NCBI GenBank assembly: GCA_945883795.1
Contig: CAMCYC010000007.1
Location: 1 to 64,000 of the forward strand
DNA: 64,000 nt
Direction: 5' to 3'
Source of the DNA: Sulfurimonas crateris
GTDB taxonomy: Bacteria > Campylobacterota > Campylobacteria > Campylobacterales > Sulfurimonadaceae
The position numbers were made by a program, and so were the translations under genes. This document shows positions 9,427 to 18,676 of this stretch, piece after piece (within the stretch, counting starts at the first letter, position 1; every line of letters starts with the position of its first letter). The notes under the pieces were generated by a model. That model saw nothing but the letters and a program-made list of their open reading frames with translations, was not told the DNA's origin and ran no database searches.

Positions 9427-9445
9427 ACTAAGAGAGTAAAAAACT

Positions 9446-10069
9446 ATGTTGAAATTAGCAGTATTTGATTTTGATTCTACACTTATGGATGGAGAAACGA
9501 TTGATTTTTTTGCAAAAGAGTTGGGTATTGGTGAAGAAGTGAGTCTTATAACAGAAGAAGCTATGAGTGGAAGAATTGATTTTTTTGAATCACTTCAAAA
9601 AAGAGTAGGGCTTTTAAAAGGGCTTGATTTTTCTGTAGTTGAAAAAATAAGTCATAATCTCCCTTACATGGTAGGTGCAAAAGAGACTATTGCAGAGTTA
9701 AAAAAAAGAGGGATGACTGTAGTTTGTTTTAGTGGTGGATTTAGAACTGCTACAACTTATGCCAAAGATATTTTAGGATATGACGCTGACTTTTCAAATG
9801 CTTTACATGTCAAAGATGGAAAGCTCACGGGTTTAGTTGGAGGTGACATGATGTTTAACTATTCAAAGGGTGATATGTTAGTAAGACTTCAGGGTTTACT
9901 AGGCGTAAGTTCAGAGGCAACTTTGGTGTGTGGAGATGGAGCGAATGATTTGAGTATGTTTGCACATGCTGGGACAAGAGTTGCATTTTGTGCAAAAGAA
10001 ATTTTAAAAAAAGAAGCAAATATAGTTATAGAAACTAAAGATTTGACGCAAATATTGGAGAAAATATAA
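9446..10069 (+). CDS. serB: phosphoserine phosphatase (HAD family)
   Basis: Dephosphorylates phosphoserine in the last step of serine synthesis. All HAD motifs are present in 207 residues: motif I DFDSTLMDG (nucleophile D8), motif II FSGGF near 95, and the motif III/IV region with CGDGANDLSMF near 160. It lacks the N-terminal ACT-like extension of longer SerB proteins, as is common in this phylum. Serine feeds one-carbon units, which fits the divergent metF-like neighbour. The next gene starts on the base after its stop codon. Confidence 0.93.
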   Translation: MLKLAVFDFDSTLMDGETIDFFAKELGIGEEVSLITEEAMSGRIDFFESLQKRVGLLKGLDFSVVEKISHNLPYMVGAKETIAELKKRGMTVVCFSGGFRTATTYAKDILGYDADFSNALHVKDGKLTGLVGGDMMFNYSKGDMLVRLQGLLGVSSEATLVCGDGANDLSMFAHAGTRVAFCAKEILKKEANIVIETKDLTQILEKI

Positions 10070-10390
10070 ATGTTAGAAAACAGTGTCTGGAGACAGTACA
10101 ATAGTGAAAATAATTTTAGAGAAAAACTTGTTACATTTTGTAATATTGAGAGTCTTAATTTAATTGAAGATGATAAAGATTTATACGCAGTGCTGAAATC
10201 TAAACTCACAAAAAAAGAGTTAAAACTTTTTGCTATGGATAGTGCAAGTTTGGCGGATGAAAAACTACAAGCTGAGCTTTCTCTTAATGATGAAGAGTTA
10301 CAAAAAGCAAAATTCAAGCTTTATAAAAAATTCAAACAAGATAAAATTCGTTTGGCTTTTAGAACTTTAGTTGAGATAAGCGATTCTTAG
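10070..10390 (+). CDS. hypothetical protein downstream of serB
   Basis: A 106-residue, charged, mostly helical protein with no signal peptide or membrane segment. I do not recognise the family. It starts directly after the serB stop, so it is co-translated. The middle part LTKKELKLFAMDSASLADEKL followed by a basic helix has some feel of a sigma region 4 or helix-turn-helix protein, but this is only impression. The gene ends inside a hairpin terminator. Confidence 0.7.
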   Translation: MLENSVWRQYNSENNFREKLVTFCNIESLNLIEDDKDLYAVLKSKLTKKELKLFAMDSASLADEKLQAELSLNDEELQKAKFKLYKKFKQDKIRLAFRTLVEISDS

Positions 10391-10398
10391 TCGCTTAT
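10376..10398 (+). terminator. hairpin at end of serB operon
   Basis: ATAAGCGA, a 7-base loop holding the stop codon, and TCGCTTAT form an 8-bp perfect stem followed by TT. It lies between convergent genes. The T tract is short. Confidence 0.5.
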
Positions 10399-10444
10399 TT
10401 GGCATGCAGAAATAAAAAGAGAAGATAAACTTTTTCGTAATTAT

Positions 10445-12370
10445 TCAATTTATTAACATAATCTTAAATGAAACTTTTCGAGACATATTTCTATTTTCAA
10501 AACTATTTACTACAACTGCTTTAGCCGAACTAAAACCACTTCCTCTAAGTACACTTGAGAGCCATTCTTGGGTTTCTTTATTTTGCTTTTTAAATATATA
10601 ACTCATAACAGCATAAGCACGCTTCATGGAGAGTTCCTCATTTTTTAAATATCTATCACTAAAACTTACTCCCGCCCATTCGCTTGATGTGTGACCATTT
10701 ATTTCAAGAGAATCAATATTAGCTTTTTTAGTTGTTAAAAAAGGGATAAGTTTTTTAGAAAATCTTTCTAAAAACTTTTCTTGTGCAGGAGTTAATTCAT
10801 ATTGCTGTGCTTGAAAATAGAGTGAGTCATCAGTGAATTCAATTGTTAAATCTTTTTTTATGGAAATTTTCTTTGTACCAATTTCCCCTTTAAATAGAGT
10901 GCATAATTCATCATATACCATTGATGGTTTCAGGTCTTTTGTAATATTAAACGGCTCTGTATCATTGTTAGTTTTTACTAAAGGGGTACTTGTTGTTGGT
11001 GTAGTTACTATTTTTGCAATAGAAGTTTGATTAAAAGGGCTCATTTTTGAAGGCTCTGCTATTGTTTGAGGTTTTGAAATTTCTTGCTTTATAATAGGTT
11101 TTTGTTCTGCTATAACTTTTTGCTCAACAATAGGTTTTTGTGCCATAGTTCCATCACGATTGAGTTTGACAATCCACATGTTGGATTCTTGCGAATCTTT
11201 ATCTGTATGTATCCCAGCTGTAGCTATTTGAGAGTTATCTAAGATAGTAAGTGCATTAAACATATCAAAATTTTCATCACCATAATGGTCTTGACTTAAT
11301 AAAGAGAGTTGATTGTTCAGTAGCATTACTAAGCCATCTGTATCGTAAGCGTCTTCGACATAGCCAACTCCTATAAGTTTACTATCAGAAAACTCTTTGA
11401 TATCTTTAAGCACGCTTGAATAAGTTGTGTCAATACTTTTATCTAATAAAATATTGTTTTGTAAATCAACTTTCATTAGTCTAATTTGCTCTCTATGGAG
11501 TTCATTTTGTTGCGAAAGGGAGAGTAAAAAGTTACCATCTCGTAATTTTAAAATTTTATACGGTGTATTAAGAGTCTGTGATGGATAAGTGTTAAGCCAA
11601 ATTTTATCCCCATTTTCTGCTATTCTCATGAGAAGAACATCTTTATATTTTTCATAGGAACTCAAACCTAAAATCATCAGAGAGCCATCATCTGCTTCTG
11701 CTGCATCTATCCCTATGTCATCATTTTGTGTTCCGTATTTTTTACTCCATAACTTTACACCACTATTTGAAAATCGTGTAATATAAATATCATTGAGTCC
11801 CAGTCCTGATTCAAATAAAACATCTTTTTGGGACCTAGATGTTGTAGATGAGCCAACTGCCAACACGCCACCATCTTTAAGTGGTACAAGTTTACTCATT
11901 TTATCATATTTGGTAGTTCCAAATATTTTTGTAAAAAGTATATTTCCTGTTGCATCGAGCTGTAAAACTATTAAAGAACCATTGAGCGTATAGCCTCCAA
12001 TAAAATAACCACTTGAAGCCGTTTTTAATATGCTCACCACTTCATCTACATTTGTTAAAGTAAGATTTTTATTAAGAGTTATTTGGGCGGAACTATCAAC
12101 TTTTACAAGGGCAATTTGTGCGCCATTTTGAGTTTGAGTTGATGTACCACTTAGATAATCAAAAGCATTTGAGTATGTGATATTTGAAGTAGAGGTTTTA
12201 ACTTTATAGTGTTTGGCAATTCCAATAGCACTTATTTTTCTATCATAATCTTGAGTGATATCGAATAAAGCATTATTAAAAGGCTTCTCTATAATAATAG
12301 AAAAGTCTGTTGTTTTTGCATACAGTGAGCTAAGAAGTAGAAAGAAAATTACGATACCATTCATGTGCAT
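10445..12370 (-). CDS. secreted beta-propeller protein with C-terminal OmpA domain
   Basis: A 641-residue protein with a signal peptide (MHMNGIVIFFLLLSSLYA). Residues about 60-390 hold repeats of the kind GGYTLNGSLIVLQLD...G.I, delta-60/beta-propeller-like, several with LVPLKDGGVLAVGSS patterns. A Pro/Lys/Gln-rich linker spans about 405-450. The C-terminus (about 510-641) is OmpA-like and peptidoglycan binding, with LEINGHTSSEW and a later helix with LKNEELSMKRAYAV. It probably sits in the outer membrane or periplasm, anchored to the cell wall, with the propeller as binding surface. The ligand is unknown. AAAGGT precedes the chosen ATG. The gene is monocistronic and divergent from greA. Confidence 0.78.
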   Translation of the reverse strand: MHMNGIVIFFLLLSSLYAKTTDFSIIIEKPFNNALFDITQDYDRKISAIGIAKHYKVKTSTSNITYSNAFDYLSGTSTQTQNGAQIALVKVDSSAQITLNKNLTLTNVDEVVSILKTASSGYFIGGYTLNGSLIVLQLDATGNILFTKIFGTTKYDKMSKLVPLKDGGVLAVGSSTTSRSQKDVLFESGLGLNDIYITRFSNSGVKLWSKKYGTQNDDIGIDAAEADDGSLMILGLSSYEKYKDVLLMRIAENGDKIWLNTYPSQTLNTPYKILKLRDGNFLLSLSQQNELHREQIRLMKVDLQNNILLDKSIDTTYSSVLKDIKEFSDSKLIGVGYVEDAYDTDGLVMLLNNQLSLLSQDHYGDENFDMFNALTILDNSQIATAGIHTDKDSQESNMWIVKLNRDGTMAQKPIVEQKVIAEQKPIIKQEISKPQTIAEPSKMSPFNQTSIAKIVTTPTTSTPLVKTNNDTEPFNITKDLKPSMVYDELCTLFKGEIGTKKISIKKDLTIEFTDDSLYFQAQQYELTPAQEKFLERFSKKLIPFLTTKKANIDSLEINGHTSSEWAGVSFSDRYLKNEELSMKRAYAVMSYIFKKQNKETQEWLSSVLRGSGFSSAKAVVVNSFENRNMSRKVSFKIMLIN

Positions 12371-12535
12371 ACTTTTTTACCTTTGTATCTAGCAAAAAAC
12401 ATTCCTACTATTATTTGTTACGCTAATTTGACTCTTTTTTAAGTGGTTTTGGTCTAAAAGTATCAAAAAAATATATTAGACATTTTTAATAATTACTTTT
12501 TAGGACGATTTAGGAATCGAAAAATTTTTTTTCGA

Positions 12536-12541
12536 TATAAT
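12536..12541 (+). promoter_or_regulatory. -10 box of the greA-led operon
   Basis: TATAAT 33 bases before the greA start, in a 204-base AT-rich gap shared with the divergent OmpA-type gene. No clear -35 is seen, which is usual in Campylobacterota. Confidence 0.5.
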
Positions 12542-12574
12542 CGTGTAAAATAAAAAAGAGAAAAAGAGAATTGT

Positions 12575-13072
12575 ATGAAAAAAATTGAGCCTATGACACT
12601 GTTTGGATACAACAAACTTCAAGCAGAAGTAAAAGATTTAAAAGAGGTAAAAAGACCAGGAGTTGTAAAGGCTATTGAAGAGGCTTTGGAACATGGAGAT
12701 TTAAAAGAGAATGCTGAATACCATGCAGCAAAAGAGCAACAAAAACAGATTGACAACCGTTTGGGTGAACTCGCTGAGATTATTGGAAATGCACAGATTG
12801 TTGACCCTAGTGAACTCGAACATGCAAAGATAAGTTTTGGTTCAACAGTTGTTTTACTGGATTTGGATACGGATACAGAGATAACTTATGTTATTGTTGG
12901 TGGATGTGAGAGCAATCCTGATATAGGGTTAATCTCATTTGCTTCCCCTTTAGCAAAGCAACTCTTAGGCAGAGAAGAGGGTGATGATTTTAAAGCAAAA
13001 CTCCCAAATGGGGTAAAAGAGTTTGAGATTTTAGAAGTAAAATATCAGGAGATTGTGTTTGAGTGCAATTAA
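12575..13072 (+). CDS. greA: transcription elongation factor GreA
   Basis: Rescues backtracked RNA polymerase by stimulating cleavage of the nascent transcript. The 165 residues comprise the N-terminal coiled coil with the acidic tip (HGDLKENAEYHAAKEQ near residues 45-60) and the C-terminal FKBP-like domain ending FEILEVKYQ. It leads a plus-strand gene run that reaches pepP at 23462. Its end overlaps argC by 14 bases. Confidence 0.97.
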   Translation: MKKIEPMTLFGYNKLQAEVKDLKEVKRPGVVKAIEEALEHGDLKENAEYHAAKEQQKQIDNRLGELAEIIGNAQIVDPSELEHAKISFGSTVVLLDLDTDTEITYVIVGGCESNPDIGLISFASPLAKQLLGREEGDDFKAKLPNGVKEFEILEVKYQEIVFECN

Positions 13073-14063
13073 TATTGGCATCATAGGTGCAAGTGGATAT
13101 ACGGGTTTAGAGCTTTTAAAAATACTTATTAATCATCCAAGATTTCATTTACAATATGTTTCAAATTCTGAGGGTGGCACGACACTTAGCCAGTTACACC
13201 CGTCTTTGGCAAAAGTGTATGATTGTGATGTTGTAAAAGCAAATGTGGAAGAGATTGCAAAGAGTTGCGAGCTTGTTTTTTTGGCAGTTCCTCATCAAAC
13301 TGCGATGGCGTATGTTAAACCTCTTATGGCACTTGGGGTTAAAGTGGTTGATTTTTCCGCAGATTATCGACTTACACAAGATGTTTATGAAACATTTTAT
13401 TGTCCTCATACAGATATTGAGAATTTACAAAATGTAGTGTACGGACTTCCTGAACTTTTTCGTGATGATTTAAGAACTGCTTCATTGGTTGCCAATCCAG
13501 GATGTTTTCCAACCTCTGCGATTTTAGGTTTATTTCCTTTCATGTCAAAGAGAATTAAGCATACACCAGTAATTATTGATGCAAAAACAGGTGTGAGTGG
13601 AGCAGGTAAAAAGCTGAGTGATGTCACACACTTTGTAAATGTGAATGATAATCTTTTTGCGTATAATCCTTTAATGCATAGACATGCACCTGAAATTGCA
13701 GAAAAATTAAATATATCTTTTGATGAGGTACATTTCGTTCCACATTTAGTTCCAGTCACTCGAGGCATGATATCTTCTATTTATATTCAAGTTGAGGGCG
13801 AATTTGATGCTGTTGCAGTTTTGGAAGAGTTTTATAAAGATGAACCGTTTGTGCGTGTAAGTAAAAAGCCCGTCGATATGAAAAATGTAGCAGGAACAAA
13901 CTTTTGTGATATTTATGTCAAACAAAAAGGGAATATTCTTTTTATCTCAAGTGCGATAGATAATCTCTTGCGAGGTGCTTCTTCTCAGGCGGTTGTGAAT
14001 GCTAATATTATGATGGGATTTTCAGAGACTTTGGGTATCCCAAATATCGCTTATGTCCCATAA
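13059..14063 (+). CDS. argC: N-acetyl-gamma-glutamyl-phosphate reductase
   Basis: NADPH-dependent reduction of N-acetylglutamyl phosphate in arginine synthesis. The N-terminus INIGIIGASGYTG is the Rossmann dinucleotide loop; VANPGCFPT near residue 145 carries the catalytic Cys; HRHAPEI follows. The ORF track starts at 13053, but AGGAGA at 13047-13052 sits directly before that codon and six bases before the TTG at 13059, so 13059 is preferred, giving MSAINIG. The end overlaps the next gene by 11 bases. Confidence 0.95.
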   Translation: MSAINIGIIGASGYTGLELLKILINHPRFHLQYVSNSEGGTTLSQLHPSLAKVYDCDVVKANVEEIAKSCELVFLAVPHQTAMAYVKPLMALGVKVVDFSADYRLTQDVYETFYCPHTDIENLQNVVYGLPELFRDDLRTASLVANPGCFPTSAILGLFPFMSKRIKHTPVIIDAKTGVSGAGKKLSDVTHFVNVNDNLFAYNPLMHRHAPEIAEKLNISFDEVHFVPHLVPVTRGMISSIYIQVEGEFDAVAVLEEFYKDEPFVRVSKKPVDMKNVAGTNFCDIYVKQKGNILFISSAIDNLLRGASSQAVVNANIMMGFSETLGIPNIAYVP

Positions 14064-14790
14064 TATAGAAATTAAAAAGGGTGCATTTGTTATTTCAGAT
14101 GCACACTACTCACACCATCGCCCACAACTTTTAGAGTTTTTAAAAGAGATTCACTCCAAAAAACTACAACCTTCTCAACTCATTCTCATGGGAGATATTT
14201 TTGATACTTTATTTGGTGGTATACCAAACACTCTCCATGTGAATATTGAAGCTATTAAACTCTTAAATGCTATCTCTTTGGAGATAGAAGTTATTTATTT
14301 AGAAGGCAATCATGATTTTAATCTGAGAAAAATATTTCCCCATGTAAAGCTATTTTCACTCTCTCAACAACCAGTGGCATGTGAATTTGATGGTAAAAAA
14401 GTATTTCTTGCACATGGGGATTTTGGGAGTAATTTAGGGTATAAAATGTATACTTCATGGATTAGAAGCTCTTATACTTTAGCTGTATTAAATATTATTA
14501 ATTTTTTGGGTTCAAATATAATTTTAAATAAATTAGATGGTTACTTAGGGAAAAAAGATGATTGTAAAGAGTTTATTGGTTTTAAAGAGTTTGTAGCGAA
14601 CCGTTTAATAAATAGATATGAATGTGAGTATTTTGTAGAAGGGCATTACCATCAAAATAAAACTATAGAATTTAAAAAGTTTAACTATATAAATTTAGGT
14701 GCTTTTGCGTGCAATCAAAGATACTTTGTTGTAGAATTCACCCAAGGCGTAAAGCTTTTGGAAGAGATTAAGTTCTCTAAGGAGATATAA
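14053..14790 (+). CDS. LpxH-like metallophosphoesterase (UDP-2,3-diacylglucosamine diphosphatase type)
   Basis: A 245-residue calcineurin-fold protein. All metal motifs are visible: DAHYSHH, MGDIFD, EGNHD, AHGDFGSN and EGHYHQN. LpxH removes UMP from UDP-diacylglucosamine in lipid A synthesis at the inner membrane. The match to LpxH is by overall plan, and another phosphodiesterase function cannot be excluded. It overlaps argC and lies four bases before cheV. A lipid A enzyme in the same run as Mla transport genes fits envelope work. Confidence 0.75.
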   Translation: MSHNIEIKKGAFVISDAHYSHHRPQLLEFLKEIHSKKLQPSQLILMGDIFDTLFGGIPNTLHVNIEAIKLLNAISLEIEVIYLEGNHDFNLRKIFPHVKLFSLSQQPVACEFDGKKVFLAHGDFGSNLGYKMYTSWIRSSYTLAVLNIINFLGSNIILNKLDGYLGKKDDCKEFIGFKEFVANRLINRYECEYFVEGHYHQNKTIEFKKFNYINLGAFACNQRYFVVEFTQGVKLLEEIKFSKEI

Positions 14791-14793
14791 AAA

Positions 14794-15732
14794 ATGGCTG
14801 ACAATTCACTTAAAGTCGGTTCTAATGAGATGGAACTTGTTGACTTTCGTATATTAAAAGAGGAAGATGGCGCTATTTATGAGGGCATTTATGGTATAAA
14901 TGTTTCAAAAGTTCGTGAAATTATCCGCATTCCAAATCTAACAGAATTGCCCGGTACTCCAAATTTCATAGAAGGTATTTTTGACCTTAGAAATGTTGTT
15001 ATCCCTGTTGTAAACTTGGCAAAATGGATGGGAATTACCCCACCAGCATCAATAGAAAAAACATCAAGAGTTATCATCACTGAATTTAATAATGTACTTA
15101 TTGGTTTTGTGGTGCATGAAGCAAAACGGATAAGACGCATCAATTGGAATGATATAGAACCAGCAACATTTATAAGCTCACCTGCTAATGTTGATGGTGG
15201 TAAAATCACTGGTGTTACGAAAATAGAAAACGATAATGTCCTCTTGATATTGGACTTAGAAAGTATTGTGCAAGAGTTGGGTCTTTACAAACCAGATGTA
15301 GATGGTAGTGTAGAATCGTATGATGATTTTTCTGGATTAGCACTTATTTTAGATGATAGTACAACAGCAAGAAAAATAGTAAAAGATGCTCTGAAAAAAA
15401 TGGGATTTAGTGTTATTGAAGCTAATGATGGTGAAGAGGGTTTAGAGAAGCTAAATGAACTTTATGATTTATATGAAGATGACATTGCAAATCAATTAAA
15501 AATTATTATTTCTGATGTTGAAATGCCTAAAATAGATGGTTTTCATTTTGCTGCGAAGGTAAAAGACGATGGAAGATTTGATAATATACCTATTATATTT
15601 AACTCATCAATTAGTGATAGTTTTAGTGAAGGTAGGGGAAAAGATGCTGGTGGGGAAGCTTATCTAGTGAAGTTTCAATCAAGCTCATTTTATCAAGAAG
15701 TATCACGAATTGTTCGTGCACATATGAAGTAG
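14794..15732 (+). CDS. cheV: chemotaxis coupling protein CheV (CheW + receiver)
   Basis: A 312-residue adaptor. Residues about 12-165 form a CheW domain with the conserved GIYGINVSKVREI and GIFDLRNVVIPVVNL segments that contact receptors and CheA. Residues about 180-312 form a receiver with acidic pair DDS, phospho-acceptor Asp in ISDVEMPKIDG, and a conserved Lys in LVKF. Phosphorylation by CheA may tune adaptation. It heads a cheV-cheA-cheW block conserved in Campylobacterota; no cheY, cheB or receptor gene lies in the window. Confidence 0.94.
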   Translation: MADNSLKVGSNEMELVDFRILKEEDGAIYEGIYGINVSKVREIIRIPNLTELPGTPNFIEGIFDLRNVVIPVVNLAKWMGITPPASIEKTSRVIITEFNNVLIGFVVHEAKRIRRINWNDIEPATFISSPANVDGGKITGVTKIENDNVLLILDLESIVQELGLYKPDVDGSVESYDDFSGLALILDDSTTARKIVKDALKKMGFSVIEANDGEEGLEKLNELYDLYEDDIANQLKIIISDVEMPKIDGFHFAAKVKDDGRFDNIPIIFNSSISDSFSEGRGKDAGGEAYLVKFQSSSFYQEVSRIVRAHMK

Positions 15733-15742
15733 GAGTTTAAAT

Positions 15743-18163
15743 ATGGATGAATTTCAAGAAATATTACAAGATTTTTTAGTTGAATCTTTTGAGCTTATAG
15801 AGCAGTTGGACCAAGATTTAGTTGAGTTAGAAAATACACCTGAAGATTTAGAACTTTTAAATGGAATTTTTCGTGTTGCGCATACGATTAAAGGTGCTTC
15901 TTCATTCTTAAACTTTGATGTCTTAACACATTTAACGCATCATATGGAAAATATTTTAAACCAAGCAAGACATGGTGATATTATCTTAGATGCAAATATT
16001 ATGGATGTTGTTTTAGAGTCTATTGACTTAATGAAAGCACTTTTATATAAAATTCGAGATACAAGTTCTGATGATGGGATAGATGTTACTGCGTGTGTTG
16101 CAAAACTTGATAAAATTAATGATGGAGAGGAAATTGAAGCTCCTGTCGTAAAAGTAGCACCTGTAGAAAAAGTCAAAGTGGTTGAACCAGTTATAGTAGA
16201 TGAACTTGATTATGACAATATGAGTGATGATGATGTTGAAGCAGAAATACAAAGACTGTTAACACAACGACAAGATGAAGATAAAATGAAAAGAGCTAAT
16301 AAAATAGCTGCTGGAGAGAGTGTTCCAAAACCACCGCCTGAACCAGACGAAGATATAGTAGAAGAAAAAAAGGTGGAGCCAAAATCAAAACCAGCTACTC
16401 CTCCACCAGCTCCAGCACCAGTGCCGGTTCGTTCTACGCCACAGCCAACGCCTTCAAGAGCGGTAGATATAGATGATGAAGATGCAAAAGCAGCTGCACC
16501 AGCAAAAAGAGCGCCTGCAACAGTTGAGCAAACTATCCGTGTTGATGTAAAAAGACTTGACCATTTAATGAATTTAATTGGAGAACTTGTTCTTGCAAAA
16601 AATCGTTTGATTAAAATTAATGTGGATGTTGAGGAGCGATACGAAGGTGAGGAATTTTTAGAAGAACTCAATCAAGTTGTATCAATTGTTTCTCTTGTAA
16701 CTACAGATTTACAAATAGCTGTTATGAAAACGAGAATGTTACCAATTGGCAAAGTATTTAATAAATTCCCAAGAATGATTCGTGATTTAACTCGTGAACT
16801 TAACAAAAAAATGGAACTAGAGATTCATGGGGAAGAAACAGAACTTGATAAATCAATTGTTGAAGAGATTGGGGACCCTTTAGTTCACATTATTAGAAAC
16901 TCCTGCGACCATGGTATTGAGATGCCAGATGTTCGTATTGCTGCTAAAAAGCCAGAATCAGGAACAGTTATCCTCAAAGCATATAACGAAGGAAACCATA
17001 TCGTTATTCAAATTGATGATGATGGAAAAGGTCTGGATGCTAATATGTTAAAAAGAAAGTCAGTAGAAAAAGGTGTCATTACTGAAAAAGAAGCTGATTC
17101 TATGACTGAAAAAGAGGCTTTTGCACTTATTTTTAAACCTGGATTTTCTACAGCTGCAACAGTTACCAGCGTTTCGGGTCGTGGCGTTGGGATGGATGTT
17201 GTAAAAACAAACATCGAAAAACTCAATGGTATTATTGATATTGAGAGTGAAGTGGGTGTTGGAACCTCTATTAAATTAAAAATCCCTCTAACACTTGCGA
17301 TTATTCAAGCACTTCTCGTTGGTGTTCAAGAGGAACATTATGCAATTCCACTCGCATCAGTTTTAGAAACAGTGCGAATTTCAAGAGAAGAAATTTATAC
17401 GGTTGAGAATCGCTCTGTTATGAGACTTCGTGATGATGTTTTATCTTTGGTTCATATTGGCGATATTTTTGAAGTTGAGCGAATCTTAGATGGAAGCGAA
17501 CATGCGTATGTTGTTGTTTTAGGTTTGGGTGCGAGTAAACTTGGACTTATTGTTGATTCTCTTGTTGGTCAAGAGGAGATAGTTATTAAATCTCTTGGTG
17601 ATTATTTAACAGGAATCGAAGGAATTGCAGGTGCAACTATTCGTGGAGATGGTGGAGTAACTCTTATTGTGGATGTAGCAGCGCTTATGCACATGGCAAA
17701 AGGTGTCAAGGTAACCGCACTAGCAGAGAGAGGCGGTGGAGCCGGTAGTGTGAGTAAAGAAAAAACTAAGGCAAGTGATTATACTGTTTTAATAGTAGAT
17801 GATTCTAAAACAGATAGAATGATTATGCGTAAATCGTTAGAGCCATTAGGTGTTACTTTAGTGGAGGCTGCTGATGGACAAGAAGCACTAAATTTATTAA
17901 AACAGGGTGATAAACATTTTGATGCAATGCTTATAGATATTGAAATGCCTAGAATGGATGGATATACTCTTGCGTCTGAGATTAAAAAATACAATAGATA
18001 CAAAAATTTACCTCTTATTGCAGTAACTTCAAGAACAGGTAAATCAGATAGAATGAGAGGCGTTGAATCTGGCATGGTAGAGTATATTACCAAACCATAT
18101 TCAGCTGATTATTTATCAAGTGTTGTACAAAGAAATGTTAACTTTAAATCGGAGTTTTTATAA
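15743..18163 (+). CDS. cheA: chemotaxis histidine kinase CheA with C-terminal receiver (CheAY)
   Basis: An 806-residue cytoplasmic kinase at receptor arrays. Domains in order: HPt with phospho-His H47 in AHTIKGASSF; a long acidic and Pro/Ala-rich linker (about 130-260) with no clear P2 domain; dimerisation helices (LDHLMNLIGELVLAKNRL); HATPase with HIIRNSCDHGIEMP, DDDGKGLD and VSGRGVGMDVV; a CheW-like domain; and a C-terminal receiver (about 675-806) with VDDSKTDR and LIDIEMPRMDGY. The fused receiver is typical of this phylum and may act as phosphate sink. The stop overlaps the cheW start (TAATG). Confidence 0.96.
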   Translation: MDEFQEILQDFLVESFELIEQLDQDLVELENTPEDLELLNGIFRVAHTIKGASSFLNFDVLTHLTHHMENILNQARHGDIILDANIMDVVLESIDLMKALLYKIRDTSSDDGIDVTACVAKLDKINDGEEIEAPVVKVAPVEKVKVVEPVIVDELDYDNMSDDDVEAEIQRLLTQRQDEDKMKRANKIAAGESVPKPPPEPDEDIVEEKKVEPKSKPATPPPAPAPVPVRSTPQPTPSRAVDIDDEDAKAAAPAKRAPATVEQTIRVDVKRLDHLMNLIGELVLAKNRLIKINVDVEERYEGEEFLEELNQVVSIVSLVTTDLQIAVMKTRMLPIGKVFNKFPRMIRDLTRELNKKMELEIHGEETELDKSIVEEIGDPLVHIIRNSCDHGIEMPDVRIAAKKPESGTVILKAYNEGNHIVIQIDDDGKGLDANMLKRKSVEKGVITEKEADSMTEKEAFALIFKPGFSTAATVTSVSGRGVGMDVVKTNIEKLNGIIDIESEVGVGTSIKLKIPLTLAIIQALLVGVQEEHYAIPLASVLETVRISREEIYTVENRSVMRLRDDVLSLVHIGDIFEVERILDGSEHAYVVVLGLGASKLGLIVDSLVGQEEIVIKSLGDYLTGIEGIAGATIRGDGGVTLIVDVAALMHMAKGVKVTALAERGGGAGSVSKEKTKASDYTVLIVDDSKTDRMIMRKSLEPLGVTLVEAADGQEALNLLKQGDKHFDAMLIDIEMPRMDGYTLASEIKKYNRYKNLPLIAVTSRTGKSDRMRGVESGMVEYITKPYSADYLSSVVQRNVNFKSEFL

Positions 18164-18663
18164 TGAGTAATGATAAATTAAAGCAGATTATTAGTAGACA
18201 AGCAAAACAATCGTCAGAATCGTTGATTGATCATTCAAATGATATAGTGCAATTAGTTGGATTTGTGATTGGAGAAGAGGAATATGCTGTGCCAATTTTA
18301 AGCATTCAAGAGATTATTAAACCTATCTCATGGACAAGAGTGCCTCAAACTCCAAAATATATTTTGGGTGTATTTAATCTTCGTGGTTCAGTTATCCCTT
18401 TGATTGATTTGCGGACAAAATTTGGACTTCGCCCTAAAAAACACAATGAAGAAACTCGCTTTTTTGTGCTAAAAGAAGGAGACGATGTTGCTGGATTTGT
18501 AATAGATAGATTAACTATGGCTTTGAGAATTAGTAAAAAAAATATAGGACCTGCACCTGATACCATGGCTGGTGATGAAAGTGTTATAGATGGTGTTGGA
18601 AAACAAGCTGACAGAATTTTAACTATCCTTAAAGTGAATAAATTATTAGAAAGAGATTTCTAA
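18163..18663 (+). CDS. cheW: chemotaxis coupling protein CheW
   Basis: A 166-residue single-domain adaptor linking chemoreceptors to CheA. Motifs EEYAVPILSIQEII and GVFNLRGSVIPLIDLR are canonical. It overlaps the cheA stop by one base, so is translationally coupled. A 13-base gap separates it from mlaE, so the Mla genes may share the transcript. Confidence 0.96.
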   Translation: MSNDKLKQIISRQAKQSSESLIDHSNDIVQLVGFVIGEEEYAVPILSIQEIIKPISWTRVPQTPKYILGVFNLRGSVIPLIDLRTKFGLRPKKHNEETRFFVLKEGDDVAGFVIDRLTMALRISKKNIGPAPDTMAGDESVIDGVGKQADRILTILKVNKLLERDF

Positions 18664-18676
18664 TAATTTCTTTGAC

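Noticed and set aside
10070-10390. Calling the gene after serB a sigma factor
   Set aside because: Only a vague helix pattern; no recognisable sigma region 2 or complete region 4.
16210-16671. 153-residue minus-strand ORF inside cheA
   Set aside because: Low-complexity Ser/Gly-rich shadow of the Pro/Ala-rich CheA linker; the plus-strand frame has clear domains.
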